NCBI GenBank assembly: GCA_026874595.1
Contig: CM049314.1
Coordinates: forward strand, 64,950,800 to 65,014,799
From: Sipunculus nudus
Lineage: Eukaryota > Annelida > Sipuncula > Golfingiida > Sipunculidae
Direction of reading: 5' to 3'
Length of the DNA: 64,000 bases
The translations under genes and the position numbers were made by a program. The first letter of the stretch is position 1. Every line of letters starts with the position of its first letter. Positions 47,620-57,904 of the stretch are shown piece by piece. Below the pieces are notes generated by a model that searched no databases, was not told where the DNA came from, and saw only the letters and a list, made by a program, of their open reading frames with translations.

Positions 47620-47750
47620 ACGTGTCACGTCCCATAACGCAGACCGTTGTACCATTAGAGGTGCCCCTTCACGTACCTTTTGAAAAAGAATCCATGTGGT
47701 TTTTGGCTTTCTCTACGTATATATTAATGATCTCAGGATTATGTTGGTTG
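47620..47750 (+). other. Possible reverse transcriptase fossil, unit B
   Basis: Counterpart of 41300-41430, nearly identical; same caveats. Confidence 0.2.
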
Positions 47751-48286
47751 TGAACAGTTCTTATAATGCCTTCGTTAAGGATGTATTGTTACGGAATCTA
47801 ATAACAACAGATCACGTAAACGTGAACAGCACAAATTATGTTACGGAGAAAAAAAAATTAGATTCTTTAACACAAGGCAGCGTGAAATGTTTAGGGGAAT
47901 GAATAAAAAAGTCATTGGATTTTTGTTAACACAATTATAATTTATTCTTAAAACAATCCTAACATTACAATACACTAAATCAATACAATTACACAGAATA
48001 ACAATATAATTGTATGGCACGAGAGTGTCCGGATCCTAGGCTTTGATTCTGGATACCACCACTGTCACAGCTCAACAAGAGTAGTTTAAAACCAATGATC
48101 CACGTAAATAGTAATCCAAAGGCAAGGTGGACACAGTCCGTACCAAATCTGTATTAAGTCTATTAAATATCTGACACCACTGCCATTATCGGTAAGGTCC
48201 ACAAACTGACGAGAAGGTAACACTTAGGTAACACTTAAACACAGCAATGTTGACAGACCGGGAAAACATGTAACCTTATGTGTTAG

Positions 48287-48511
48287 GTTGCATAAATGCG
48301 GAGGTAGAAAGGTCCCTTGTTGCAAAACGCACTTTGCAAAGCTCTGGCTTATCTGACTTGCCGCCAAATGTCCTTGTTGAATTTGTTTTGCCAATTTTGC
48401 GGGCCCCTATATATTATAAAAACGTTGATATAAACAAAAACAGCATGTGTGCAAAGATATCCACGTTTACTGGCCTATTTAAAAGCTCCAAGGGATTAGC
48501 ATTACTTCATC
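48287..48511. other. Conserved block related to 14476-14700, unit B
   Basis: Near-identical to 41965-42190, with the same reverse-strand TAA. Confidence 0.4.
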
Positions 48512-49215
48512 AAGTTCAAATAGGTGAATGGGATTTCCGACTTCCTCATGCCATCAGGAGGTACGTCCCCTCCACGGCAGGACAGCAGGATCGGAATTAA
48601 GCTTTTTTCGCATATTCATTCCATGATCAGTAATTCTGCAAAGTTTCATGAATGCAGCTGCTGTGGATGTTGATATATTTAGTAACAGACGATGGATGGT
48701 TGACGGTGAACAGTGGACAGTGCGCCATTGCATAACTTCACAGAGTGAACTAAAAATCATGTTTGGTGTAGCTAAAAGTTAAGGTAAAAGGTATTTATTA
48801 AAAATTTAGTAGTTTACATTTCTGAAGGATGATCCTTTCTAAATATTTTAATAATCCTAGATAATATTTTCTCTGACTATGATGCTGTATGTGATTAAAA
48901 AAGCAAACGTTTCATGTGAGAATACTTTACCCATTACAAGATGCTTTTCTATCAATATATTACGAGAGAGGCTACAAACCCATTCGAAAAATAACACGTA
49001 CAGTATATCCAATGTATAATATTTATTCATTCTTCACTTACACTATGCGCAATGTTTTGAATAGGAGAGTCATTTTATCTGTGGATAAATGAGAAATTAT
49101 CGTGACTGTAGTGGCAAATTGTTGCCTTGCAAGACTGTAAATGCACTTTATGTAGACCGAGAACATGTTCATGAACTAGAATATTGCACTATTTTCGAAC
49201 CCTGAACTATATATA

Positions 49216-49217
<2 letters not shown>

Positions 49218-49264
<47 letters not shown>
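49218..49264. repeat. (TA)n microsatellite in unit C
   Basis: Counterpart of the run at 42897. Confidence 0.9.
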
Positions 49265-49266
<2 letters not shown>

Positions 49267-49660
49267 CTATTGCCGTCTGCTCAAGGTCTAAAAAATACGC
49301 CTATCTTTCCATCCCTGCTCACATTCACAGAAGGTGCTACGCTTTAATTTACCCCTGGGATAACCCCCTTTACTTAGAAAGTGTGCACCTCCTTTATTTG
49401 ACCTATCCATGAACTCTATGTGACCTTAACCGCATATTCATTCAATGAATAATCATAAGCATTGGACTACCGAGCAACCAATCAGGTGAACGTTTACATT
49501 GTAAAGTGTGATTCATCTGAAGAAAATAAAATTCCTATGAGACAAATAATCCACAATATTGCAAGACAGTTCACAATGACTGCAATTTATTCCACAATGG
49601 AGAACAGCGATACAAGATGATAGCGTCTGACAATGCGACGTCATACGTCGATGGCCTTTG

Positions 49661-49668
49661 TGACGTCA
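49661..49668. promoter_or_regulatory. CRE-like palindrome, unit C
   Basis: TGACGTCA with the upstream GCGACGTCATACGTCG intact; about 2.8 kb upstream of the unit B receptor in its reading direction. Confidence 0.3.
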
Positions 49669-51430
49669 TCCTTATGTTGTAAACAGCTCTCGCTACCCTT
49701 GGCATGGAAGACCTTCTGTGTAGGAGCGTTTTGGGGGTTCATTATAATAATAAGTTAAAAGGGCGGAGCATTTGGGCTTTGGTGGATAGGTCAATTCTAG
49801 ATTAAAGATCTTAAGATTGGCAAAGGTTAACATCAGAGAAAGGTGTTTTTCCTGTTATCTTTGTTTCAAATTACAAGGCACCGTTAACTTTAACTTTATT
49901 CAGTTTCAATTGAGCATATTGTAAATAGACACACCGGTTTTTATTTTCTACTTTATTTTGTTTTGGAAAACAAGGCCGTCTTTTTAATCGTTCAAGTTGT
50001 GGAAGATATATATATAAGTGAAAAAATGGTGACTCTGATTGAGAAACCACCCCACTTGCCGAAAGCTGTCATAGATTGATGCCAAATATTCCCGTAGAAC
50101 GAGCAAAGTGTCAATCCTTCCACATAGGTCACGTTTGCCCCAGTTTTACTTGGCTTCGTGTATCTAAAAATAAAAAAAAAAAGCCTGGAGTCGGTCGCTT
50201 CGCTTTGTACGGGGTCCTAACTAGCGATATTTTGTCCCTCAGTGAGTTTGGCAAACAAAGTCTGTGAAGGAGTACTTGTACTAGCCATGACGAAAAAGGG
50301 TGAATATGTCGGTCATGAAACTTTTATTTCACTGTTTTCATATTTTACAAGTACTGTATTAAGAATAATAAAAGATCTAGCCTTAAACATGTACACTTCC
50401 TGAACGGGATTCCCATTATATTGCTAAATGTCTGTATGCGTACTGAATATTATTCTCCCTTCGGCACCTCGAATTTATATGCTGACCTTTTTCATATTGG
50501 AAATGCAATTATAAAAGTACAGCCAGAGTCTTGTTCGAGTCTGGGACGACATTGCAGTATAGTTATCGACATAATGAGTGTCACACCTAAATTAGACTCT
50601 ACCGTATCATTTAGAACTGCCCAATGAATTGTATATTCACGGACATATCATACAACACATCCAGAGCTGGCCACTGCTCTTAGTCACACTAATATTGAAA
50701 TGAGGACCTAAGAAAGTGCCAGATGATATCCTAACTGGTTTTCTATATGACAGACCATCCGTCCCATTGTATCATCCAGTCAGAAATTTCATTCACTCGT
50801 AAATGAATTGAGATTTAATCTAGCGTGCCATCACCGTCAAACGTGGAGTAAATGAGTTGTATAACGCGTGGCCAAATCAGTGGGTTGCAGCTTCCCGTCC
50901 ACAGTCGATGGCTTTCTCCGGCCTCTCTTGTTACCTCCGCCCCTGAAGACAACCAAACGCCACCATGTGAGCCATGGAGAGTGCCTCGTATAAGTTATTA
51001 AAACTAGATGTACAATCCATGTTAAGTAAATATTTATATTTTATAACGGTTTTATAACTTATGTGAGAACAGGCGGCATACGAGATACATGATCTTTACC
51101 TTTATAAATATCAATAAGTAAAAATTTGAACACACGTAAAGAGAAATTTTCTTATCCTGTATGTTTTAAAGAGAGCTGTTGTTTTGAATATCGAAGGAAG
51201 TCTGGTAATAAAAAAAAAGGAGCGATTAGTTTACAACTCGTCAAAAAGTTCTTACCTCTGTTCGGGCCAGTATGAAATGCAACTTTTTATTTCGCCTACA
51301 GACACAGCAGAGCCAGAAACGGATTTTGCAAGTAACAGTTATGCAGTTTCCTGTACAATAATGGGCCCTAATACACAGGCCCGTGTAAGTGCGTGACCAT
51401 GAAAAGTATGTGAAACATGTATACTATAAG

Positions 51431-51555
51431 TTCTGTTTAACTAATAAGTTTGGGTTCTTGACTCAGCCTTGATTGCATTATTATAATATAATGAAAATAA
51501 TAATGCAATCAAGGAGGAATCAAAAACCCATCTTCATCAGGTAAACAGAATTTAT
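51431..51555. mobile_element. Foldback element with ~50-bp arms, unit C
   Basis: Same as 45121-45245, with both arms and inner hairpin intact. Confidence 0.6.
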
Positions 51556-52253
51556 ATTTTAAATGTTTCATAGACTTTGTACCCGAAAGTACATAGCGAC
51601 CCCGGAATGCAAGAAATATGAAAGGGTTATTGAAAGACCGTTAGTCATGCATAAAGAAAATGGTAGTTTACAATCAAATCGATGTACAAATGGGAATACT
51701 TAGTCATCTGGTGAAAGGCCACTGGCGGCATAGAACAATATGTGTCACTTAATTAATTACTCTTACAGAGTGTGTTCACGGACACTCCTTTACGTCTGGA
51801 TGTAACTGGGTCGTTTCATCAGGCAGTAAAGCATGAAATGGTTGAACACACAGATCTTTCTTATTGAAATTTATGCACAGCTGTAATACTCTACATATCT
51901 GTGGAAACATAATGTTTTTAGTCATTAAATTTTACAATGTATAGGTGTTATAGTCCATAAAAAACATGCGTAACGAACAGTTTGAACAAAGTACGCATAA
52001 CGAGGTAGAACATTTCGTAGAAAACACGGGTGACGAGGCAGTAGAGTTCATCTAAAGGGATATGGTTTAACATAACCTTATCGGATCCTGCCGAACAATG
52101 TCAACACTGGTCCACAAATGATGTTTCCACAATCCCCGCTGATAGAGACAGGAGACAGCAGAGCTTTCAAATGTATGTCTAATTGATTATTATTAATATC
52201 CTGTATGACTGGATTCCTGCCATTTTAGCACCCACGCCTCCGCTCATACCATA

Positions 52254-53319
52254 TTATGTAGTTGCTGCGGACCTACATTTTAGCATATTTATAAACTCTT
52301 TTCTGAAATTTCTGCTACTTACACAGTAAAGTAAAAAATTTACAGCATGGTTCGTAAGAGCAATTAGTCCAGCAACAGATGAAGCCCACATCAGTGTATG
52401 AACGGCACTCGGAGTAAAACTAATAACATTTTCTAATTGTAAAGTGATCAGTATATACGTGATCGTGTAAGGTACGCGGAGTAATACATAAGACACACAT
52501 AATGTTAGTAGCAACACCGTAACATGGTTTTCGTCCTTCTTTCTTTCCCTTCTTGCGTCAGAGGCATTTCCTTCAAACAGATTTTTCCTTGATTTCCTTA
52601 GACTTATAATCGTTATAATAGAAAGCACTATGATAACCGTTCCGCATATTATATCACCAATGATCACTTGCACAACTATTATACATAACGAAAATATGGT
52701 TCTCATTCCAGGGTGAAAAGAACAGACGTCACCATTTGCCGTTACGACAAATAGTGCATATGAGGAGATTGCAAATGAGCAAATGATAATAACAGCTCCT
52801 GTTATAGCTCCATTTTTTAAAACTTGAAACCATGCGTGATTTCAGCGGATACACCACTACAATGAATCTGTGTACGCTGATGGCGAGAATAACGAATGTC
52901 GCGCCACACTTCCCGACGTACATCAGATAAAAGACACTCTGGCAAACATGATGCGAAGCTGGGATTTCAGAACTCAACATGCCACTTATTTGTCTCGTTA
53001 TAAGAACAAGAGTATCTAAAAATGACAATATTATGAGAAATAGGCCATGCCCGCTCCTGCGCAGGCGTGGTGAGTGAAATATAACGGCCACGGCGAGGAT
53101 ATTTCCTAGAGTACCAAGACTAATGATAATGTAGACTCCATAATAGAGGAACAAGTCTCTCGAATCTTTTGGTCGGGCGATTGTAATGTTTGACTCGGCT
53201 GTTGGCGTAATCCAAGTGCTGTTCTGGGTATCTGGTGAGGTGATAACTTTGGTGAAATGTCCTGTTGTATTATTGCTATTTGAAAAATTAGCAGCCAAAT
53301 GTGAGGTTAGAGTCTCCAT
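52254..53319 (-). pseudogene. GPCR, subfamily II, near-intact with one frameshift (unit C)
   Basis: The ATG at 53319 (METLTS) follows a reverse-strand acceptor TTCTTTTTCAG (AG at 53351-53350) by about 30 bases, as in the intact genes. The tail has several Asn-X-Ser/Thr sequons (ANFS, NNTT, QNST). TM1 GN, TM2 D, the TM3-end HRFIVVVYPLK and ECL cysteines are present. A single extra base near 52811-52813, in the A/T run after the SSFKK phrase of ICL2, shifts the frame; the frame is open again from TM5 to the stop at 52254. Units A and B lack the extra base. With one indel in a homopolymer context, this could be a sequencing error, a polymorphic null or a young pseudogene. Confidence 0.88.
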
Positions 53320-53351
53320 TGTAATATTCTCTCCGGTTCCTTTTGGTATCT

Positions 53352-53985
53352 GAAAAAGAACAAATTGTATTTTTGAAAATGAGTAAATGCTTCAACACAT
53401 CTCGGCAATGGGCAAATAATGCTAATGTATGTAAAAAACATGAATAAAATACAGCTGCGCATACTGAACGGTTGTAAATATAGGAAATACGAGTTAACTG
53501 GGGCTGTTTGGATGATAAACCTAATTAATTGGTTTTATGTATTGTGTCATCGAATCTTCAGGAAACATTACAAAATAAAAACTCTATGTTAAAATCACTT
53601 AATGGACTATGTTTACGTTTAAGTGTCATACAGGTACCGTCATGTGTCGATTCCAGAAGAGGAAATGCTAAAATAGATCATAAACAGTCAGTGTCAAAGG
53701 AATTGTCGAATATTATGTTGCCGGTAAAAACATTAAATAAAGTTTATGTAACGGCGCCATATGCCTGCTAAGTGTTTTAGGTGACGGAAATGTGCTTCGG
53801 CACCCATAAATTACAGTGACCATTAAATGTCTACTCGTTGACTTCTGCTAGACCTTAATTTATAACATACGCGATCGTCGTTGTAATAATATGAATATAA
53901 AATTTGAGTGTCCGCTCTTTAAACTAGACCATGCATAGCCTTTGTACCTTTTCGTGGACCAAGTGGCCTGAACGATGTTTATTTT
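53352..53985. other. Inferred 5' intron or flank of the unit C receptor
   Basis: No TATAAATG/CTTATTTGTAG leader was found here. An 80-codon frame at 53529 has no recognisable feature. Confidence 0.4.
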
Positions 53986-53994
53986 GACAAGCTA

Positions 53995-54110
53995 CAGGGG
54001 CGGATCCAGGATTTGGGAAAAGGAGGGGAGGGTTGAGGGGGTCACGAAGAATGACAAATAAGAAACGGACCTGGTAAATACCAGGATATAAAATGAGAGT
54101 AAGCGTGTGA
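53995..54110. repeat. Dispersed repeat fragment (GGGGCGGATCCAGGATTT)
   Basis: GGGGCGGATCCAGGATTT followed by a purine-rich run; a related fragment GTGGCGGATCCAAATTTCG occurs at about 56225. Confidence 0.4.
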
Positions 54111-54589
54111 TACTGCCCTGTCACGTAGATACATATACTTAGTGTTAAAGGGGCCCAATCAACTATAAAGTATGTTGAAATAACATGAAAAATAGCTTCT
54201 TCTATTTCTTATTTCTACATAGTGTTAATGGATAGAGTGATGGGGATTTGTATATCAGATGAGTAGATATATTTATTAATACAATTTAATACAAAAGGGA
54301 AATGATCAGTCAAATGAATAAAAAAAGTATTAATATTGCAAAATTTAGTGCAGTTATAGTACTGCTATGCTAAGATTGGAAACATTCAATGATGCTGGCA
54401 GAAGCAACAAAAACTGGTAGGCTTGCCCTTATTTTCTAAGCATTATTTTGTGTCAGACTAGGTTACATACTTGGCATACCTAATATACATACCAGATCGT
54501 ATACATATGTTTGTATTCCTAGTAAATTTTCTGAAACGTGTGAACATAAAGACTGCCAGGTAATTTTTATTACGGTTGTCACCAGTGAT

Positions 54590-55107
54590 GTAGGAATCGA
54601 TTCCAGTTTTTGACTCTGGTCCATTTTTTAGGGACTAGGAATTGGACTCGTGTCCACTTATTAAAGGACTCAGATTGGACTCGAATCCATTTATTTAGGG
54701 ACTCGGACTTGGACTCGAGTCCATTTATTTAGGGATTCGGGCTTGGACTCGGGTCCACTAATGTAGGGACTCGGATTTGAACTCGAGTCCATTTATTTAG
54801 GGACTCGGACTTGGACCCGAGTCCACTTATTTAAGGACTCGGACATGGAATCGGGTCCACTTATTTAGGGACTCGGATTTGGACTAGGGTCCACTTATTT
54901 GGGGACTCGGACTTGGACCCGAGTCCACTTATTTAGGGACTCGGATTTGAACTCGGGTCCCCTTATTTAGGGACTTTGACTTGGATTCGGGTACACTAAT
55001 TTAGGGACTCGGATTTGGACTCGGGTCCACTTATTTAGGGACTCGGACTTGGACTCGGGTCCACTTATTTAGGGACTCGGACTTGGACTTGCCGCTCTCG
55101 GACTCGG
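54590..55107. repeat. 34-bp minisatellite with palindromic core, about 14 copies
   Basis: AGGGACTCGG anchors recur every 34 bp (GGGAC at 54902, 54936, 54970, 55004 are exact). Each unit contains GGACTCGAGTCC or a one- or two-base variant such as GGACTCGGGTCC and GGACCCGAGTCC; the consensus core is a perfect 12-bp palindrome. Degenerate relatives continue at 55310-55450. Confidence 0.9.
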
Positions 55108-55309
55108 GAAAAAATCCCATGTTACATACATGTATTATAAAGACTACTTAAATACTACTGACAGAATAATACAAAATAATAACATTATATATACCAAGGT
55201 ATCCTGAGATAAATATAATTAACCCTTTTATTAAGAGCATTTTTAACTAACCATAAAGTGAATATGATAATATGAAATTTCAATTTCAAATTTACATTTT
55301 AGGGTATTT

Positions 55310-55450
55310 GTATTGGACTTAGACTTGCACTTTGGTTCCAAATCACTTGGAATTGAAGGAGGTGGACTAGGACTCGAACCTTAAGGACTCAGACTTTGCC
55401 TGGACTCGGATTTGCACTGACTCGTACGGTGTGGACTCAACTACACTAAG
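55310..55450. repeat. Degenerate GGACTCG-rich flank of the minisatellite
   Basis: TTGGACTTAGACTTGCAC..., GGACTAGGACTCGAACC, TGGACTCGGATTTGC and GTGTGGACTCAAC, ending CTACACTA. With CAGTGATGTAG at 54583, this gives weakly inverted ends around the whole array, suggesting a carrier element. Confidence 0.4.
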
Positions 55451-55632
55451 TCAGCTTGAGTGTTTACTATATATCAAGATTAACTTATAATATAAAAAAA
55501 GCAGAAATTAGAATATAAACTGCCGCACATCATATGTTCCCTCAAAGGCATGGCCCGCGATAGGCAACATTTAACAATAGGCTGTATTAAAAATACCTTT
55601 ACGTCATTAAACGGAAAAAAATTATGGAACTT

Positions 55633-55890
55633 ACAACCAGTTTCAGCAGCTGATACCTATGGTAACCGGATGAAAGCCCTCTGGTTACACTGAATGTGTG
55701 TCGCTTAAATTACAGCAAAGTGTATGCAGTTGAATTCGTGGACACGCGAGCGTGAGATGCAACGGGTCGTTGATCAGCAGTGTTTTGCAGGGTGTATACA
55801 CATAGGGTACGCACTGAAGTCCACGCATGGCTGGATACTGTCCGTGTAGACTGAAACATCAAAGTCTCATTCACGGGGTATATAGGACAT
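55633..55890 (-). promoter_or_regulatory. Candidate promoter/leader for the unit C receptor
   Basis: This is a locally GC-richer stretch. Its reverse strand has a TATATA (CCTATATACCCCGTG, near 55875-55885) and, about 250 bp later, a donor-like ACTGGTT|GTAAGT near 55632. It lies 2.3 kb upstream of the unit C receptor acceptor. It does not show the TATAAATG/CTTATTTGTAG pattern of the other leaders, so the assignment is weak. Confidence 0.25.
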
Positions 55891-56214
55891 CTTGTGTAAC
55901 AGTCCACAGATCACGCGCAACGTAATATTGGAAGGCCCATTAGCGGCAGTCTGCAACCAAAACGTCGATATTTATGTTATGGAAACAATTAGGGGGCAAA
56001 GCCAGTCTAAAGAGTTTTGATCAAATTCATACTGTACACATGTACGCGTCCTTTCTGACAGTATCCTTTTGCGTTCGTCAGCCTGTCAAACTGGTATTAT
56101 CACTATTCAGGGAAAGAAAGTTACCACATTCCGCACAAAGAATTTACTATCACATTCAAAGCCAACGTTCATATCTTCTCGCCGTACAAATTTAAATCAA
56201 CGGCTTTTGTTCAT

Positions 56215-56345
56215 AGGAAAGTTGAGTGGCGGATCCAAATTTCGCTATTAAGGGACCGGGGGGGGGGGTTCAGAAATATTTTAAATTCACCCTCGCTCAA
56301 CATCTAAAAAAAGGAGGACCAAATGTCTCCGGCAAAAATAACAAT
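56215..56345. repeat. Dispersed repeat fragment with a G run
   Basis: GTGGCGGATCCAAATTTCG... followed by a run of about 10 G and TTCAGAAATATTTTAAATTC. Related by its first words to 53995-54110. Confidence 0.4.
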
Positions 56346-56632
56346 ATATGCAATTATCTCCTTTTTGTAACGGGACATCTCATTAAAGCTGAATTTTTGA
56401 TAAACAATTTAAAAAAGGACCATCTCAAAGTAAGTGAAATATGAATACACAAAAATTACCAATCCTTAGAACAAAACATGTTTTTCATTGGCAAAGATGA
56501 GGCGGATTAAATACTTAGCATTACAACAATTTTATTGAATATTATAAAATTTTTTACTTAATTTTTTTTTTTACATTTTTCCATATGTGCGGTAATATCA
56601 CATTTCTGCTATGCTATTACATGCTTTTTATA

Positions 56633-56637
56633 TATTA

Positions 56638-56669
<32 letters not shown>

Positions 56670-56670
56670 G
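56633..56670. repeat. (TA)n microsatellite
   Basis: TA run with one TTATAT interruption. Confidence 0.85.
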
Positions 56671-56849
56671 CATAACTTTAATTATGTCTAAATCTTCACT
56701 TATTACGGTTTCTAGAGATTAAATTGGCCAACAGATACTCATTTACATTTTGCCAGCATTATCATGAAAAGCGGGTACTTACATCTGAGCTATTTGTTAC
56801 AGTGGTAAAAGTTTACATCTGGAAACTAGAAAGCAGCCAAAGACTGCAA

Positions 56850-57460
56850 ATATCCCTCCGCCAACCTTTTGGTTGACCAGATGCGAACTGTTAGAAAGAT
56901 CAGGATCAAGCTTTTGTGTTTGCAACGTAAAAGAAAGCATTGATATTGTCATGGGTCTTCAACTACATACTTTCGTCACAAGTCATCTGGGCAAAAAAAA
57001 AAAACAAAACAAAAAAAAACAAAGACGATCCCTAATAACAGTGATACCGGGTTTCTCTTATTTCTTACATACATAGCAAATTGGGGTCAGTTGAGACTAC
57101 ATGATGCAAATCGGTCTCTGGCCGATTCACGACTGAAACGAAATATTTTATTATTAATTAATAAAATTATTGCATTTACATAGAGGTAGAACAATCATTC
57201 ATCACTCATCTGTCTGAGAACAGTTGGGCCATATCCCACAGGACAAAGCCTAGCGTCAACTAGTGTTGGTTACATTTTTAATGAAACTAGAATACGGAGT
57301 TTCGACTACGTGTCTCCGCCGAAATCGGAGAGGTATGGGTAAAGTGAAGCAAGGATTTAGTGGTAAGGGGGAAAAAGTGAGATGTGTTGCATTATTGATT
57401 GGGTAGAGGGTTAGGCCGATATGTCGACCTAGTCCTGAGATGATTGTAAACATGATTATA
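56850..57460. other. Intergenic DNA, nothing recognised
   Basis: Contains CCTCCGCCAACC near 56856, an A-rich run near 56992-57021, and no coding-like frame. Confidence 0.4.
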
Positions 57461-57469
57461 GGTGGTGCA

Positions 57470-57900
57470 ACCTGTCATTCGAACGAGAAAGCTTTTCAAG
57501 GTCTCCAAACATGCAAAATTTCAGGTTGATAAGTCAAACCACTGCAGAGATATGAGCGATTTTAACCCAAGGCAGACGAACAGATAGAGGTTGTGCAAAA
57601 ATTGTCGTTGATGCCGCGACCAAATTTGTATAAGCTGTAGAGCTATGTAAGATCTATATTCATGCAAATTCCGACCCGATTGGTCAACAAACAAGTCCCA
57701 AGATATATGTTTTATTTTTGTGTGAAAACAGACGCACAGGTGGACGCTTTGCAGAGAGAAAAGGTCAGAGGTCAACCCAAATGGGAGCGCAGCAGTTCAC
57801 ATGAGATTTGATCATAATTCCGAGTTTCATAAAATGTCGTTAAGTGCTTACGGAGGAGTTCTCCGGAATTCTATACGGCGGCGGCGTCCGGCTAAAAACA
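57470..57900. repeat. Dispersed repeat fragment
   Basis: AAATTTCAGGTTGATAAGTCAAACCACTGCAGAGATATGAG, ATTGGTCAACAAACAAGTCCCAAGATATATG, and a GC-richer end CGGCGGCGGCGTCCGG are the style of an interspersed repeat recurrent in molluscs. Two phrases about 140 bp apart echo each other. Confidence 0.4.
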
Positions 57901-57904
57901 TAGT

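Larger units (their letters stand above)
42507..48827. repeat. Segmental repeat unit B of three
   Basis: 6,321 bp. The left two thirds is nearly identical to unit C (offset 6,309-6,321) and the right third to unit A (offset 6,321-6,322). It contains the best-preserved N-truncated receptor copy. Confidence 0.9.
48828..53214. repeat. Segmental repeat unit C of three
   Basis: Matches unit B from its left edge to a point inside the receptor coding sequence (about 53214), where C continues into the native receptor N-terminus while A and B switch to other DNA. C is therefore the copy with the ancestral 5' end. Confidence 0.88.
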
